Origin: Candidatus Hydrogenedentota bacterium
Lineage (GTDB): Bacteria; Hydrogenedentota; Hydrogenedentia; Hydrogenedentales; SLHB01
Reading direction: 5' to 3'
Assembly: GCA_020848835.1 (NCBI GenBank)
Contig: JADLHJ010000039.1
Span: 1-64,000 of the forward strand
Length of the DNA stretch: 64,000 nt
Positions 44,768-55,200 of the stretch are shown here, one piece after another. The translations under genes and the position numbers were made by a program. The notes beneath the pieces are model-generated. The model was given only the letters and a program-made list of their open reading frames with translations. It searched no databases and was not told the origin of the DNA. Numbering within the stretch: the first letter of the stretch is position 1; the number at the start of each line of letters is the position of its first letter.

Positions 44768-45955
44768 ATGCGACGCAAAGAAACCTCGACACTTCCTCCA
44801 CTCCGCTTCCACAAGGCCCGCAAACTCGGTTACGTCGTTCTCAACGACCGATACGTTTACCTCGGCAAGTTTGACGATCCAGAGCTTCGCAATCGCTACG
44901 ATCAAACCATCGCGGAATGGCTCGCACGCGGCCGGCAGCCCGTCGCCAAGCAAGATGCCATCATCGCGGAAGTAGTCGCGGCATATTGGCAGCATGCGGT
45001 TGAATACTACGTCAGGCCCGATGGCACTCCCAGTGGTGGACTGGACCGCGTACGCAACGCCTTGAAAGTGTTGCGTGATTTATACGGCGGGACACCTGCC
45101 GCCGAGTTCGGGCCACTGAAACTTCGCGCGCTTCGCGAAAAGTGGTTAAGCTCGGATCGCAAGCGCGCAAGACGCACCGTGAACGGCTACATCGCCGAGG
45201 TGAAGCACATGTTCAAATGGGCGGTCTCACATGAGCTGGTACCGCCGTCCGTGTTCCATGGCCTGACAACCGTTGTGGGGTTGCGCGCTGGCCGCTCCGC
45301 GGCGCGGGAAACCGAGCCGGTACGTCCGGTGCCCGAAGCTGACGTGACGGCAGTCCTCCCCCACGTTTCGCGTCAGGTCGGCGCAATGATTGGTCTCCAG
45401 TTGTTGACTGCGGCACGCTCCGGGGAGATCGTGCGCCTCCGCCCCATCGATTTCGATACCAGCGGCGCCGTGTGGCTAGCGCGGCTCAGCGAGCACAAGA
45501 ACGCCTATCGTGGGCACGAGCGTATCCTCTATTTCGGACCGCGCGCACAGCAGATCGTAAAGGAGTTTCTTGTCGATACGCCGGTCGATGCCTATCTCTT
45601 TCGTCCCACCGAGGCCGAGGAGGAACGGCTCACGAAACGGCACGCGAAACGCAAGACCCCGGATACCTGCGGGAATGTGCGGGGGTCGAATCGGGTGGAA
45701 ATTCCGAAAACGAAACCGGGAGCCTGCTACACCTCGGATAGTTATAGGCGGGCTATTGAGCGTGCCTGTGTGAAGGCGAAGGTGCCCGTGTGGACGCCGC
45801 ACCGTTTGCGGCATAATGCTGCGACAATTGTCCGGCGAGAGTACGGGCTAGAAGCAGCCCAGCTAATTTTGGGGCACGCGCGTGCGGACGTTACGCAGCT
45901 CTATGCGGAAGTGAATCATCTAAAGGCGCTCGAAGTGGCACACAAAATAGGTTAG
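44768..45955 (+). CDS. Tyrosine recombinase (integrase)
   Basis: A 395-residue phage-type integrase. Catalytic residues: Arg in TAARSGEIVRLR (about 217), His-x-x-Arg in PHRLRHNAA, His in LILGHARADV and the nucleophile Tyr in TQLYAEVN near the C-terminus. The N-terminal part has a SAM-like core-binding domain (about 60-165). CCGGAG stands about 7 bases before the ATG at 44768; an earlier TTG start would run across a palindrome and is less likely. Location next to tRNA-Pro points to site-specific integration there. Confidence 0.9.
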   Translation: MRRKETSTLPPLRFHKARKLGYVVLNDRYVYLGKFDDPELRNRYDQTIAEWLARGRQPVAKQDAIIAEVVAAYWQHAVEYYVRPDGTPSGGLDRVRNALKVLRDLYGGTPAAEFGPLKLRALREKWLSSDRKRARRTVNGYIAEVKHMFKWAVSHELVPPSVFHGLTTVVGLRAGRSAARETEPVRPVPEADVTAVLPHVSRQVGAMIGLQLLTAARSGEIVRLRPIDFDTSGAVWLARLSEHKNAYRGHERILYFGPRAQQIVKEFLVDTPVDAYLFRPTEAEEERLTKRHAKRKTPDTCGNVRGSNRVEIPKTKPGACYTSDSYRRAIERACVKAKVPVWTPHRLRHNAATIVRREYGLEAAQLILGHARADVTQLYAEVNHLKALEVAHKIG

Positions 45956-46204
45956 CAAGCGATGGTCAAGATCTTTCGAAAGATGAAGAGTTCGAATACC
46001 GGTAGACCGGTTGTTCACGTCGACGGGCGTGCCCCGCGGCCGCAATAATCTTGTCGCCTCATTTTCGGCCTCGTCACCATGGTTCCGCGTGGCTGGCGCG
46101 CATCCATATCTGCTACGGTATGTGAGGTACCGGATTGAGGTGCCTCAAAAGGGTCATATGGGAGCAATTTGTTCAGGCTGACCGGGCAGAAAGGATTATC
46201 TACC

Positions 46205-46855
46205 ATGTCAAAAAACGGGGAAGACTCGCTACCTTACCGCGTCACTTTGCATGTCAGCCCCTTTTCATTCCATTTAGGCGGACGGGAGCCGGACCCTTAT
46301 ATTCCCGACAGATTCAGACCTTTTGTGGAAAATATGTATTCGTATTACCCGCTCGACGCTTTGATAGCAATCTCCGAATTGTTGTGGGACGTTGGAGAGC
46401 CTTGGGAGAAGCATCGAATGCGCTTGGAAGAGCAAGCGCTTCACGCGATTATAACCAAGCAGTTAGAGTCGCCCGACAAACACCCTCCTTACCGGTGTCG
46501 TCCATATGTCTATTTCGCTTGGTTTCGGAGGAAACATGCAATCAAAGGAGCCGAATGGACGAAAATACTTCTTGACGCATTTGAAAAAGCAGACCGGACA
46601 AGACACCGTCCACAAACACCATATATTCCTCGGAACAAAGATGTAGAGATAATTAAAGCCATCGGCAAGCAGGGTGGCTTGACGGCCCCAAAAATTTCTC
46701 AGAAGACAGGAATACCTCTTAATGGGGAATTGAAGGCTAGACTTTCAACATTACGAAGACATAGGGTTTTCTTGCCAGAAGGCAAAAAAGGCACGGGCTA
46801 TATTTTGAACCCTGAGTACCATTCCTGGGTTGATTATGCCGAAGCGCGCGAGTGA
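46205..46855 (+). CDS. Element-encoded protein with C-terminal winged-helix, unknown function
   Basis: A 216-residue protein. The C-terminal part (about 140-200: DVEIIKAIGKQGGLTAPKIS, then SQKTGIPLNGELKARLSTLRRHRVF) reads as a winged helix-turn-helix. The N-terminal region is rich in aromatic residues and not recognised. AAGGA lies about 10 bases before the ATG. The 250 bases between the integrase and this gene hold nothing I can name. It may be the element's regulator and a candidate to bind the palindrome before the integrase. Confidence 0.6.
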   Translation: MSKNGEDSLPYRVTLHVSPFSFHLGGREPDPYIPDRFRPFVENMYSYYPLDALIAISELLWDVGEPWEKHRMRLEEQALHAIITKQLESPDKHPPYRCRPYVYFAWFRRKHAIKGAEWTKILLDAFEKADRTRHRPQTPYIPRNKDVEIIKAIGKQGGLTAPKISQKTGIPLNGELKARLSTLRRHRVFLPEGKKGTGYILNPEYHSWVDYAEARE

Positions 46856-47062
46856 ATCCCCATTTATGCCTGACGACCAAATTTGATCGCCCAAGCAGCT
46901 CTTCCCCAAAAATCCGTCCACCGATTGCTGCCTTTCTCACATCTTATAAACTTCACTGCTTTTGGCCAAAGAACAGTCTGACTAAGGTCATGACTTACAA
47001 ATCGCAAATCTTCCGGGATAATTCGTGAGGTTTTCGTAACGAATCCAACTGGGAGCTGAGCG

Positions 47063-47392
47063 ATGAGCACTATCCAGTACCTGCAATTAAGCGAAGTGGC
47101 GAAAGAGTGCCCGGGTCGACCCAGTGCGAACGCAGTATGGCGTTGGTGTCGAAAAGGTGTCAAAAGCCGTAGCGGCGAAACGGTTCGACTAGCGCACATT
47201 CGGATTGGCGGCCGGATCTTCGTCACCCTCGAATCCCTACATCGGTTTTTCGCGGAGGTCGCTAAAGCCGACGAAGGGTATTTTGTTCAACGTACGGCGA
47301 ACTTTCCAACACCGATCCGCCCCACTTTCGGTGGGGATACCGCTGGGCGGCTTGCAGGAGCAAACAAGTTGCTCGACGAGTACGGTTTCTAA
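47063..47392 (+). CDS. DUF1580-like excisionase/DNA-binding protein
   Basis: A 109-residue protein with a MerR/excisionase-type helix-turn-helix (LQLSEVAKECPGRPSANAVW, then RWCRKGV) and the DUF1580 feature LAHIRIGGRIFVTLESLHRFF. DUF1580 proteins are common on Planctomycetes mobile elements, where they probably act as directionality factors or regulators. GGGAG lies before the ATG. Confidence 0.75.
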   Translation: MSTIQYLQLSEVAKECPGRPSANAVWRWCRKGVKSRSGETVRLAHIRIGGRIFVTLESLHRFFAEVAKADEGYFVQRTANFPTPIRPTFGGDTAGRLAGANKLLDEYGF

Positions 47393-47412
47393 GCACAGCG
47401 GTAGCGAATATC

Positions 47413-49203
47413 GTGCCGCAGATGGCAACAGGAATCGGGGCGACCGCGGTCGCCGAAGTCACGCGTCATAGCGCACACTCAGGCTTTCCTGGCTTCAAAC
47501 GTGATGCCCACGAACGCATATTTTTGCCGAACCAATATTTTGAGATTGTCGTCCCGTATTTTTCACGCAGCGTGGTCAGGCTCGTGGGCTTTTTGTTGCT
47601 TCGGTCTCTTCCCGATTTCGGTCCGCTAACAGGCCCTCGGGAACCCGATCTGACCTTGGGCTACTCCGCATTGGTGACGGGCGCAGGCATCAGCCGTTCG
47701 GAATTGCCGAAGGCCATCGCGGAAGCAGTGGGCCACAATTTGATTCGCATTGTGGATCAAGGCTCTCCACACATCAAGCATGCAAGGGGACAAGCAACAC
47801 AGTACGCAATCAAATGGGACCGCTCCGGCTCGTACGCGACGGATCCGGAATCGATTAAGGGTTTCTATGCTGGCACGGGTCGATGCACTTCGGTCCCACG
47901 CGAGTTCTTCACGCGCGTTGTCCGAGCAGAAACTCTGGGCGTCATAAAAATAGTGGCTGCGATCTTCCGCGCGACTGAAGGTTGGGCGTCGCCTACGGGC
48001 GGGCGTGAAAGGGAAGTCCCCTTGTCGCTCCGGGACATGCAGTCCCGAATGAACATCTCGAGTCGTGACGCAACCATACAAAGCATTAAGTGCGCGATTC
48101 GAAACAACTACATCGCGCGCACGTCAGACAAACCTTCAACGAATCCATCAGGCTACTGTGCCGCCGCGTCTGCGTATCGAGTTCAATGGCGCGACGAAAA
48201 AGCAAACCGCGCGGCATCTAAACAGTCTGAAAAATTCACCACCAACGGTAGGAAATTCGCACCACCTGAACGGTCTGAAATCTGTACCACTATTAAAGAA
48301 TTCAAAGAAATACAAAAAGATCTAAGACAACAACAGAAATTCCAGAGTGATGTTGTTGTGAATATAGATCTTGTTGACAACCTTATTCGTACTGGCCTTT
48401 CCCGTCGTGCTGCTGAACACCTCGCGGCCAAACATCCTGCGGACGTTATTCTAAAGCAGATCGAGTACCTCCCATTGCGAAACCCGACGGTCAACCGCCT
48501 TGGATTATTGCGCAAATCCATTGAAGAAAATTACGCGCCTCCCGTCTGGGCAAGTGACGTCGACGATGTTGTTAAGCGGCCAGGTGCCGATTTTGCTCGA
48601 CATTTTTACGCGGAGATTGGCGGAAATTCGGGGGAGCCTTTCGCAAGGCCGACTGCGCGCGACGCAAAAGATGCGGAACTTCTGTTGGAACAATTGCCGC
48701 CTAGTTGGTCGAGGGACAACGACGCCGCAAGATTGGGCCGTCGGTTCGCAAAGTTTGTCATGGCGAGCCACCGCCTTAGCGAACCATATGCCGCGACCTG
48801 CCAGACAGCCATCCGAAAACACGGAGAGGCGTTCTGCACGATGGTAAGGAATGAGCACACCGAACTTCATCGCCAGCAGCGGAACCGACTCATTCAGCAG
48901 CAACGCCCTAGGCTGGAACTGAAATGGCTGGAATACGTTCGAAGTCGCGAGCTAGAGCTTCAGCAATCCCATCCTGATCGTTATGCACAGTTTCTGGAAG
49001 AGCGCCAACGCGAACGGGCACAAACGCAGGCGATGCCCCCTGGCTTGATACGTGATCGAGCCCTTGAAGCCTTTGACGACGAAGATGTTCGTCTCCCGGC
49101 CCTACAGGAATTCTTTAAGAACCTGATTTTGGACTTCGACTCCTGGTCCCAAAAAGCCGTAACGCCCGAAGTTCACGGCATGAATACGGCATGTTTTTCA
49201 TGA
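47413..49203 (+). CDS. Large element protein with HTH region, possible replication or regulatory role
   Basis: A protein of about 596 residues, start GTG 47413 (ATG 47422 possible). I do not recognise a family. The first 120 residues (FLPNQYFEIVVPYFSRSVVR, LTLGYSALVTGAGISRSELP, KAIAEAVGHNLIRIV) and a second block near 185-215 (PLSLRDMQSRMNISSRD) each read as a winged helix, an arrangement found in replication initiators. A low-GC middle is rich in Lys and Gln, and the C-terminus is an Arg/Glu-rich coiled coil. It sits between the excisionase-like and terminase genes, where a replication module is often found. The role is inferred from position only. Confidence 0.5.
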   Translation: MPQMATGIGATAVAEVTRHSAHSGFPGFKRDAHERIFLPNQYFEIVVPYFSRSVVRLVGFLLLRSLPDFGPLTGPREPDLTLGYSALVTGAGISRSELPKAIAEAVGHNLIRIVDQGSPHIKHARGQATQYAIKWDRSGSYATDPESIKGFYAGTGRCTSVPREFFTRVVRAETLGVIKIVAAIFRATEGWASPTGGREREVPLSLRDMQSRMNISSRDATIQSIKCAIRNNYIARTSDKPSTNPSGYCAAASAYRVQWRDEKANRAASKQSEKFTTNGRKFAPPERSEICTTIKEFKEIQKDLRQQQKFQSDVVVNIDLVDNLIRTGLSRRAAEHLAAKHPADVILKQIEYLPLRNPTVNRLGLLRKSIEENYAPPVWASDVDDVVKRPGADFARHFYAEIGGNSGEPFARPTARDAKDAELLLEQLPPSWSRDNDAARLGRRFAKFVMASHRLSEPYAATCQTAIRKHGEAFCTMVRNEHTELHRQQRNRLIQQQRPRLELKWLEYVRSRELELQQSHPDRYAQFLEERQRERAQTQAMPPGLIRDRALEAFDDEDVRLPALQEFFKNLILDFDSWSQKAVTPEVHGMNTACFS

Positions 49204-49712
49204 GCAACCTTACACAAAAGCAAGCCGTGTTCGTAGCCGCTTACCTTGAAACGGGCTGTAAGGTTTCCGCGTACCGGAAGGCCTATGACTGCCGACGCAT
49301 GAATGATCGCACGGTGACCCGCAAGGCGCAAGAGGTAGCCTCGCTGCCTCAAGTGGCCAAGCTGATTCGCCAGCAGCAAGACGACGCTTTGGCGCGCTGC
49401 AACGTCACGCTTGAAAACACGCTGAAAGGCCTTGCCGCCATCGCGTACACCCAGATCACTGAGTTCGTCGAGTGGGAGGATGGCAAAACAACCATCAAGC
49501 CTTCGCACGCCCTGGCCAGCCATCAGCGGGCGGCAATCAAAGAAATTGTCATCACCCCGGACGGTTCGGTCAGCGTAAAGCTTCACGACAAGCTTCGCGC
49601 CCTCGAGTGCCTAGGGAAACACCTGGGCATGTTTGAAAAGGCTCGCCCCGAACTTGCCCAACCGCTGTTCAACATCGTGATGTCTGCACCCAATACACCA
49701 GAACCAAAATAG
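49191..49712 (+). CDS. Terminase small subunit-like protein
   Basis: A 173-residue protein of the phage terminase small subunit family: NLTQKQAVFVAAYLETGCKVSAYRKAY (a DNA-binding helix-turn-helix start), then RKAQEVASLPQVAKLIRQQQ, and a C-terminal part SVKLHDKLRALECLGKHLGMF. In phages it recognises the packaging site. It overlaps the upstream gene by 13 bases. No large subunit, portal or capsid gene is present in the window, so the element cannot pack itself. Confidence 0.8.
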   Translation: MFFMSNLTQKQAVFVAAYLETGCKVSAYRKAYDCRRMNDRTVTRKAQEVASLPQVAKLIRQQQDDALARCNVTLENTLKGLAAIAYTQITEFVEWEDGKTTIKPSHALASHQRAAIKEIVITPDGSVSVKLHDKLRALECLGKHLGMFEKARPELAQPLFNIVMSAPNTPEPK

Positions 49713-49727
49713 AGGAGGAATCGGCTA

Positions 49728-50576
49728 ATGAGTTCAAAGACAAGTACGACGAACCCAAAAAATGCTGAACTAGGACTAGCACCAAAAGGAGACTTCGCCG
49801 TCGGCCTGCGATGCATTCCGTTAGATCGGATCTTTGAGGACCCGGAAAATGAACGCCAGTCCTACCGCGACATCGACGAACTTGCGGCGTCCATTAAGGC
49901 AGACGGCCTTATCGAGCCAATCGTCGTCACCGCGGAAGGCGGTCGCTTCAAGATTCTTTCCGGGCATCGGCGATACCGGGCAGCCGTTCAGGCTGGCCTG
50001 GCCAAAATTGAAGTGGTCGTTCGCCATGTGGAGGACGAACTCGAGAGGCGGAGGAAAAGACTCGTGACAAACCTTCAACGTGACGATCTCACCGTTATGG
50101 AGATCGTAGATGCAGTCGAAGCATACGTTAACGCATCGCAGGATACTGGCTCCCACATGGCGATCGCCGAGACTCTAGGAAAGAGTCCGTCGTGGGTTAG
50201 TGACGTATTGGCTATCAAACGGTTGGGTCTCGATCTGCAACAACAGCTTCGGAAATCCGAAGTTCGCGTGCCGCTCGACACCGTGTCGCGGATTGCTCGG
50301 GAGGATAGCGCGGAAAAGCAGGCCAAGCTGATTGAGTGTTTGCTTGGCGGCGCGTCTACAAACTCCATTCGAAAGCACCTGACAGAGGGCAAGCGGCCGC
50401 GTCGAGAAAGCAAGCAGGTGGAGATTGAGGAATACGTAGCCACCGTGACCGGACCGAAAGGACCGCAGGCGCGCGGCAAAATGATTGAAGCTTGCAAAGC
50501 GCTCTTGGACAAAGTACTCGCAATGCCTTCGGCTGAGGAGCTAGTTGGGGTGGATGTCGAAAAGCCCGCAGCATGA
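49728..50576 (+). CDS. ParB/Spo0J-like protein
   Basis: A 282-residue protein with the ParB N-terminal domain (IPLDRIFEDPENERQSY, LAASIKADGLIEPIVV, ILSGHRRYRAAVQAGL, VTNLQRDDL) and an HTH (HMAIAETLGKSPSWVSDVLA). GGAGG precedes the ATG. No ParA gene is found. ParB-like proteins on phages and integrative elements may bind DNA, silence or cut it, or help segregation. Confidence 0.82.
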   Translation: MSSKTSTTNPKNAELGLAPKGDFAVGLRCIPLDRIFEDPENERQSYRDIDELAASIKADGLIEPIVVTAEGGRFKILSGHRRYRAAVQAGLAKIEVVVRHVEDELERRRKRLVTNLQRDDLTVMEIVDAVEAYVNASQDTGSHMAIAETLGKSPSWVSDVLAIKRLGLDLQQQLRKSEVRVPLDTVSRIAREDSAEKQAKLIECLLGGASTNSIRKHLTEGKRPRRESKQVEIEEYVATVTGPKGPQARGKMIEACKALLDKVLAMPSAEELVGVDVEKPAA

Positions 50577-50593
50577 CGCTCTTCATCTGCGAC

Positions 50594-50640
50594 AGCCGGC
50601 ACGATCATTCGAGTTTAGTTCAAGCATGATCGTGCCGGCT
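50594..50640 (+). terminator. 15-bp perfect inverted repeat after parB
   Basis: AGCCGGCACGATCAT and ATGATCGTGCCGGCT with a 17-base loop, starting 18 bases after the parB stop. No clear T-run follows. It is a likely terminator of the plus-strand element genes but could also be a centromere-like site for the ParB protein. Confidence 0.55.
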
Positions 50641-50858
50641 TCCTACTTCGCGCACGATCTTAATACAGAAGTCACCACAGTGTGTCGTCGTCTTGAGGCG
50701 GTAGCTTTGGCTTCTGGCTGCATTCCACGTGCTAAGTAGTATGCCGCCAGCGATCTGAGATAATTTTTTCGTGTCGTAAACTGAGTAAAACCAAATGTGC
50801 CGCAGCTTCTAGGTCGAGAATTCCCGCTCGTGGCAATAGAACAAATGTTGGGCTTCTT

Positions 50859-51284
50859 TCAGGTCTTCGTTGTCAGGTGTGCAATGGCCTTACGGTATTT
50901 TTCGATTCGGGCAAAATCACGAGCAGACGGCTTGGCGATGCGCGAAAGATCGCAGTTGTCTTCCAAATCGGCCAGTTTGACCCGGCGACCGATTTCATTT
51001 TGACCGGCCCTTTCGACGAATTCCTCGTACGTCTCATCATCACGTCGAGTCACTGCGTCAATTCCGGCGAGTACTTCCTCGGAGAATCCTTCACGAACTA
51101 GATCCTTTTTGGTCCAATCGGAATCTTCCAACAAGTCGTGCAAAACGCCTACGATTCTTTCGTCATTGCTCAAGAGCCGAAGCATGACGCGGAGCGGGTG
51201 GAGAATATATGGCGCTTCAGCTTTATCTTTCTGACCGGCATGGGCCTCTGCCGCGATAGCGATTGCGCGCTCCAAGGTACTCAT
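50859..51284 (-). CDS. HD-domain phosphohydrolase, RelA/SpoT-type
   Basis: A 141-residue protein with the HD fold of (p)ppGpp hydrolases: AIAIAAEAHAGQKDKAEAPY, LHPLRVMLRL, and VGVLHDLLEDSDWTKKDL with the His-Asp pair. Then RVKLADLEDN provides the later Asp. AAGGAG lies 4 bases before the ATG at 51284. It overlaps the upstream gene by four bases. A nucleotide-second-messenger hydrolase is the likely role; small alarmone hydrolases occur on mobile elements, some as antitoxins. Confidence 0.8.
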   Translation of the reverse strand: MSTLERAIAIAAEAHAGQKDKAEAPYILHPLRVMLRLLSNDERIVGVLHDLLEDSDWTKKDLVREGFSEEVLAGIDAVTRRDDETYEEFVERAGQNEIGRRVKLADLEDNCDLSRIAKPSARDFARIEKYRKAIAHLTTKT

Positions 51285-51907
51285 GAATCTCCTTGTCCTT
51301 GAGTATTTTCCAAACGAGTTACTTGTCCTAGCACCGCGACGGTATCGTCGTCTTCCGCAATGAGGCACTCCAGCACTCTCTCGCAGCAGCGTACTTGATC
51401 GCCCAGCAGGAAATTACCTGTGCATTGTCTCGCTAGTTCAACTTCCGAACCGTAATGAGCGAGAGCCATTTCATACTCGATTTCGGAGAAGCCTACTGCC
51501 TGTGCTTCCAAAAACTCACATCGATACATACCGAAGTCGGTAATCGTCTGGTAAGGGCAGCGCCGCGTCTTAAGAACGGTGATCCATCGATATTCGTCGT
51601 CGGTCAAACCAAGTCCACCCGCCAGTTCCCCTTCCCACAACTCCTCTTCCGTCGGCAATCCAGGCACTTCAACTGTTGTGTAGCAGTAAGAGCCAGTCGG
51701 AATATTTCCGATTGGCTTTTCACGTGCTATAGCGAGCTTCTGCTTCAGCCATAGGTTGGCTTGATGCTCCGCTCGAAGATGCTCCTGCTTTAGAAGGTCG
51801 GACTTGTCAGCTTCGGTAAGGCCGAGATTATCCCTGTACTGGTCGCTCATCCACTCTATGCTGGAATTCTCGAAAAGGCAGCGGCCCAAATGCTCGGATA
51901 GGGACAT
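51281..51907 (-). CDS. Hypothetical protein coupled to the HD hydrolase
   Basis: A 208-residue, acidic, cysteine-containing protein that I do not recognise. The start at 51907 has GGAG six bases upstream; the frame is open further, but that part has no recognisable features. Its stop overlaps the HD gene start (ATGA). The pair could be a toxin and antitoxin, but there is no motif to support that. Confidence 0.55.
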   Translation of the reverse strand: MSLSEHLGRCLFENSSIEWMSDQYRDNLGLTEADKSDLLKQEHLRAEHQANLWLKQKLAIAREKPIGNIPTGSYCYTTVEVPGLPTEEELWEGELAGGLGLTDDEYRWITVLKTRRCPYQTITDFGMYRCEFLEAQAVGFSEIEYEMALAHYGSEVELARQCTGNFLLGDQVRCCERVLECLIAEDDDTVAVLGQVTRLENTQGQGDS

Positions 51908-52184
51908 AATAGACTCCATCTCCTCAAAGCCACACCCGTAAGCCATCGTAGTATGCATACCGGGAACGGCTACAGGGCACCCCCAGATTCGTTCCAATAT
52001 TAGCGGATTCTCCGACCTTTGAGGTGGTACCCCAAAGGTAAAGACCCATTCAAAGGCACCGGCCGATGCTGCCGCGGGAGGAGGAATCGTCTGAGCTACT
52101 CCCAGAATTGTGCGAGGCCTCCAGGCGATCACTTGGGAACAGCGGAATTACCCATATAGGGTATTTAGCACTATTGCTCTCTAT
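51908..52184. other. Divergent promoter region ahead of the defence locus
   Basis: About 280 bases between the minus-strand hypothetical gene and the helicase. The minus-strand frame remains open across it, so that gene could be longer. The last 30 bases are AT-rich and hold the -35 of the helicase promoter. Confidence 0.4.
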
Positions 52185-52212
52185 ATAACATGTGCTATAC
52201 TGCCCATGTTAT
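52174..52212 (+). promoter_or_regulatory. Helicase promoter with overlapping operator
   Basis: TTGCTC (52174-52179), 16 bases, TATACT (52196-52201). An inverted repeat ATAACATG (52185-52192) and CATGTTAT (52205-52212) brackets the -10 and reaches into the start codon. Transcription would begin only a few bases before the ATG, so the message is likely leaderless; no ribosome binding site is seen. The half-sites match those at 62086-62100. Confidence 0.65.
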
Positions 52213-55200
52213 GGCAAGTAAGACTAAATCACCAGTCCCGCCGGATGCGCCTGATCGCATAAAGGCCCTGCGAAACGAACTCGGGCTAACTCAGACCCGT
52301 CTTGCCGAATTGCTCTCTGTTTCTTTCGCCTCAGTCAACCGTTGGGAGAACGGGCAAACCCGACCGACCGAACTGGCGTGGCGGCAAATCACCAAGCTTG
52401 AGCAATTCGGCCTAGAAGGACTCAAGCCGGGCCACGCGAAGGAATGCACCGAATCCTATTCCGATGCCGCCGCGCCTGACATGGACTTCATTTCAAACCC
52501 CGAACACGTGTGGCTCCTCGCGGAGGGCGAACGCCTGACCTACGGGCACATGTTCAACCCAGCTTACGCAATCGAAACCGCCCTGATCGACCCGTTACCG
52601 CACCAACGCATTGCCGTTTACGACCGCATGTTGCATCAGCCCCGTCTGCGGTTCCTCTTGGCGGACGATGCCGGTGCCGGCAAGACCATTATGACCGGCC
52701 TCTACATTCGTGAAATGTTATCGCGCCGACTCATCCGTCGCGTGTTGATCGTTCCGCCTGCGGGACTTCTCGGCAACTGGGAGCGCGAACTGCGCACCCT
52801 CTTTGGTCTTCATTTTCGAATCGTCGACGGCGCGGACGCCCGGAAGGGCAACCCATTCTTAGGCTCCGGCTGCGACCGCGTAGTAGTCAGTGTCGATACC
52901 CTATCCGGAGACAAGATATTCAAATGCCTTCAGGACCCTGCTGTCGTCCCGTACGATCTGGTGGTATTCGACGAGTGCCACAAGCTCTCCGTGCGCCAGG
53001 AACCGGACGGCGGCGTACGAAAGACTGATCGATACCGACTCGGCGAATCGCTCGCGGGTGCGCAGACGACCGATCCCCGCTGGCAGCTTCCGTGGCATGC
53101 GAACCATTTGCTCCTGCTGAGCGCCACGCCCCACATGGGTAAAGACTATCCTTATTACGCCCTGTGGCGGTTGCTCGAACCGGACATTTTCGCGACCGAA
53201 GAGGCGCTGATCGAATATCCGCAAAAAGACAAGCAGCGCCACTTCATTCGTCGTACGAAAGAAGAGATGGTCACGCTGGAGGGCAATCCTCTATATCCAA
53301 TCCGCAAGACGGATACCCTCTCATATGATCTCGCACCGGGTGCCGTGAGCGAACAGGCACTCTACGATCAGGTAACCGATTACATTCGCACCTACTACAA
53401 TAAGGCGAAGATCTTGAACCGCTCCGCGGCCCGTTTCGCCATGAGCGTATTTCAACGCCGCTTGGCCAGTTCCACGTGGGCAATCCTCCGTTCTCTTGAG
53501 CGCCGCGCCGAAAAACTCCACACAATCATCGAAGACATTCAATCGGGACGTATTTCCGAAGACGAACTGCGCCGTCGGCAGGGTCGCCTCGACGCCGAAG
53601 ACTACGATGCCCTGGACGCTCGTACGGCTGACGAAGAATCGACAAGCGAAGGTCAGGAGGAAAGCGATCAACTCGAAGACAAAGTGATGAACGGTGTCGT
53701 CGCCCTTAGCCTTGCCGAACTTTTGATTGAACGAAATCAGGTACGCGACCTGACTATGCTCGCCCGCCGCGTATACGACAGCGGACAAGAGTCCAAGTTC
53801 GATAAACTGCGCTCAATCCTTGATGACCCTGAACGCAAAAACGAAAAGGTATTGATTTTCACCGAACACCGCGACACATTGGATTACCTCATCAATCGCC
53901 TCTCCGGAATCGGTTACGCCGGTCGTGTTGCGAAGATTCACGGAGGTATGGACTACAAGCGGCGCGACGAACAGAAGGAACTGTTCAAGCGCGACCACTA
54001 TGAGGGCGGCGCGCAGTTCCTCATCGCCACGGATGCCGCGGGTGAAGGCATCAACTTGCAGTTCTGCTGGATCATGGTCAATTTCGATATTCCATGGAAT
54101 CCCGCGCGGCTCGAACAACGCATGGGACGCATCCATCGATACGGGCAGAAGCACGACCCCGTTATTATCCTTAATCTCGTCGCGGGCAAGACGCGCGAGG
54201 GCCGCGTCATGAAAATCCTTTTGGAAAAGCTGGAAAGCATTCGTAAGAGTCTAGGATCCGACAAAGTGTTCGACGTAATCGGGCGACTGTTCGAGGGCGT
54301 ATCCGTGCGCGAGTACATGGAGCGCGCGCTTGAAGGTCCGGACGCGGATGACACGATAGGCCTGGTCGAAGGCACACTCACCGAAGAGCAGGTCAAGGCC
54401 CTTGAAGATCGCGAGCGTCGACTGTACGGCGACGGCGGCGACGTAAAAAAAGAACTGCCTGCCATCCGCGAAAGTTTGGAGCGCGAACAGTTCCGGCGTC
54501 TCCTGCCAGGCTTCGTGCGCCGTTACGTCGAACGCGCAGCGCCCATGCTCGGCATTGGGATCGATGGCGAAACGGACTCGATATTCTCACTTCGACCGGA
54601 CAAACCGGGTGCAATGGATGCTCTATGGACGGCCCTGGATGCATACACTTCGCAACAGCGGGAGCAGATTAGCTTTTATCGACCGGTAGACGGCGACTTA
54701 TCCGACCGCATCTGGCTCCATCCTGGCGATCACCTCTTCGACACGTTTCGCCAATCAGTCACCGATCGGTTTCGACAAGATGCGCTCCATGGCGCGGTGT
54801 TCGTTGACCCTACCGCGGACGCGCCATATCTCATGCACCTCGGCTTGGTACGGGTCGAGCGCAAGTCCGACCCCGCGCACGCCCCGCTCGCGCACCGCGA
54901 GACTTTGGAATGCCGCCTGGTCGCCCTGCGCCAATTTGCGGACGGCCGAACGGAAGAATGTCCCGTCGAGCATTTTATGCTTTTGAAAGGTGCGCGCGGA
55001 ATCCCTCCCGCTGCCCAACCCATCCGTGCCAAGGCCCCTGTGTTGGCGGAAAAGGCCCGCGCACACGCGGCGGGCACCATCGCCGTGCCGCTTGCCGAGC
55101 ACCGGCGCGCCACACTGCGTTTGGAGATTCCTTCCCGCGAGGAATTCATCCGAAGGGGATTCGACTATCAGGACGCCGAACTCGCCTCGCGCCGCACGCG

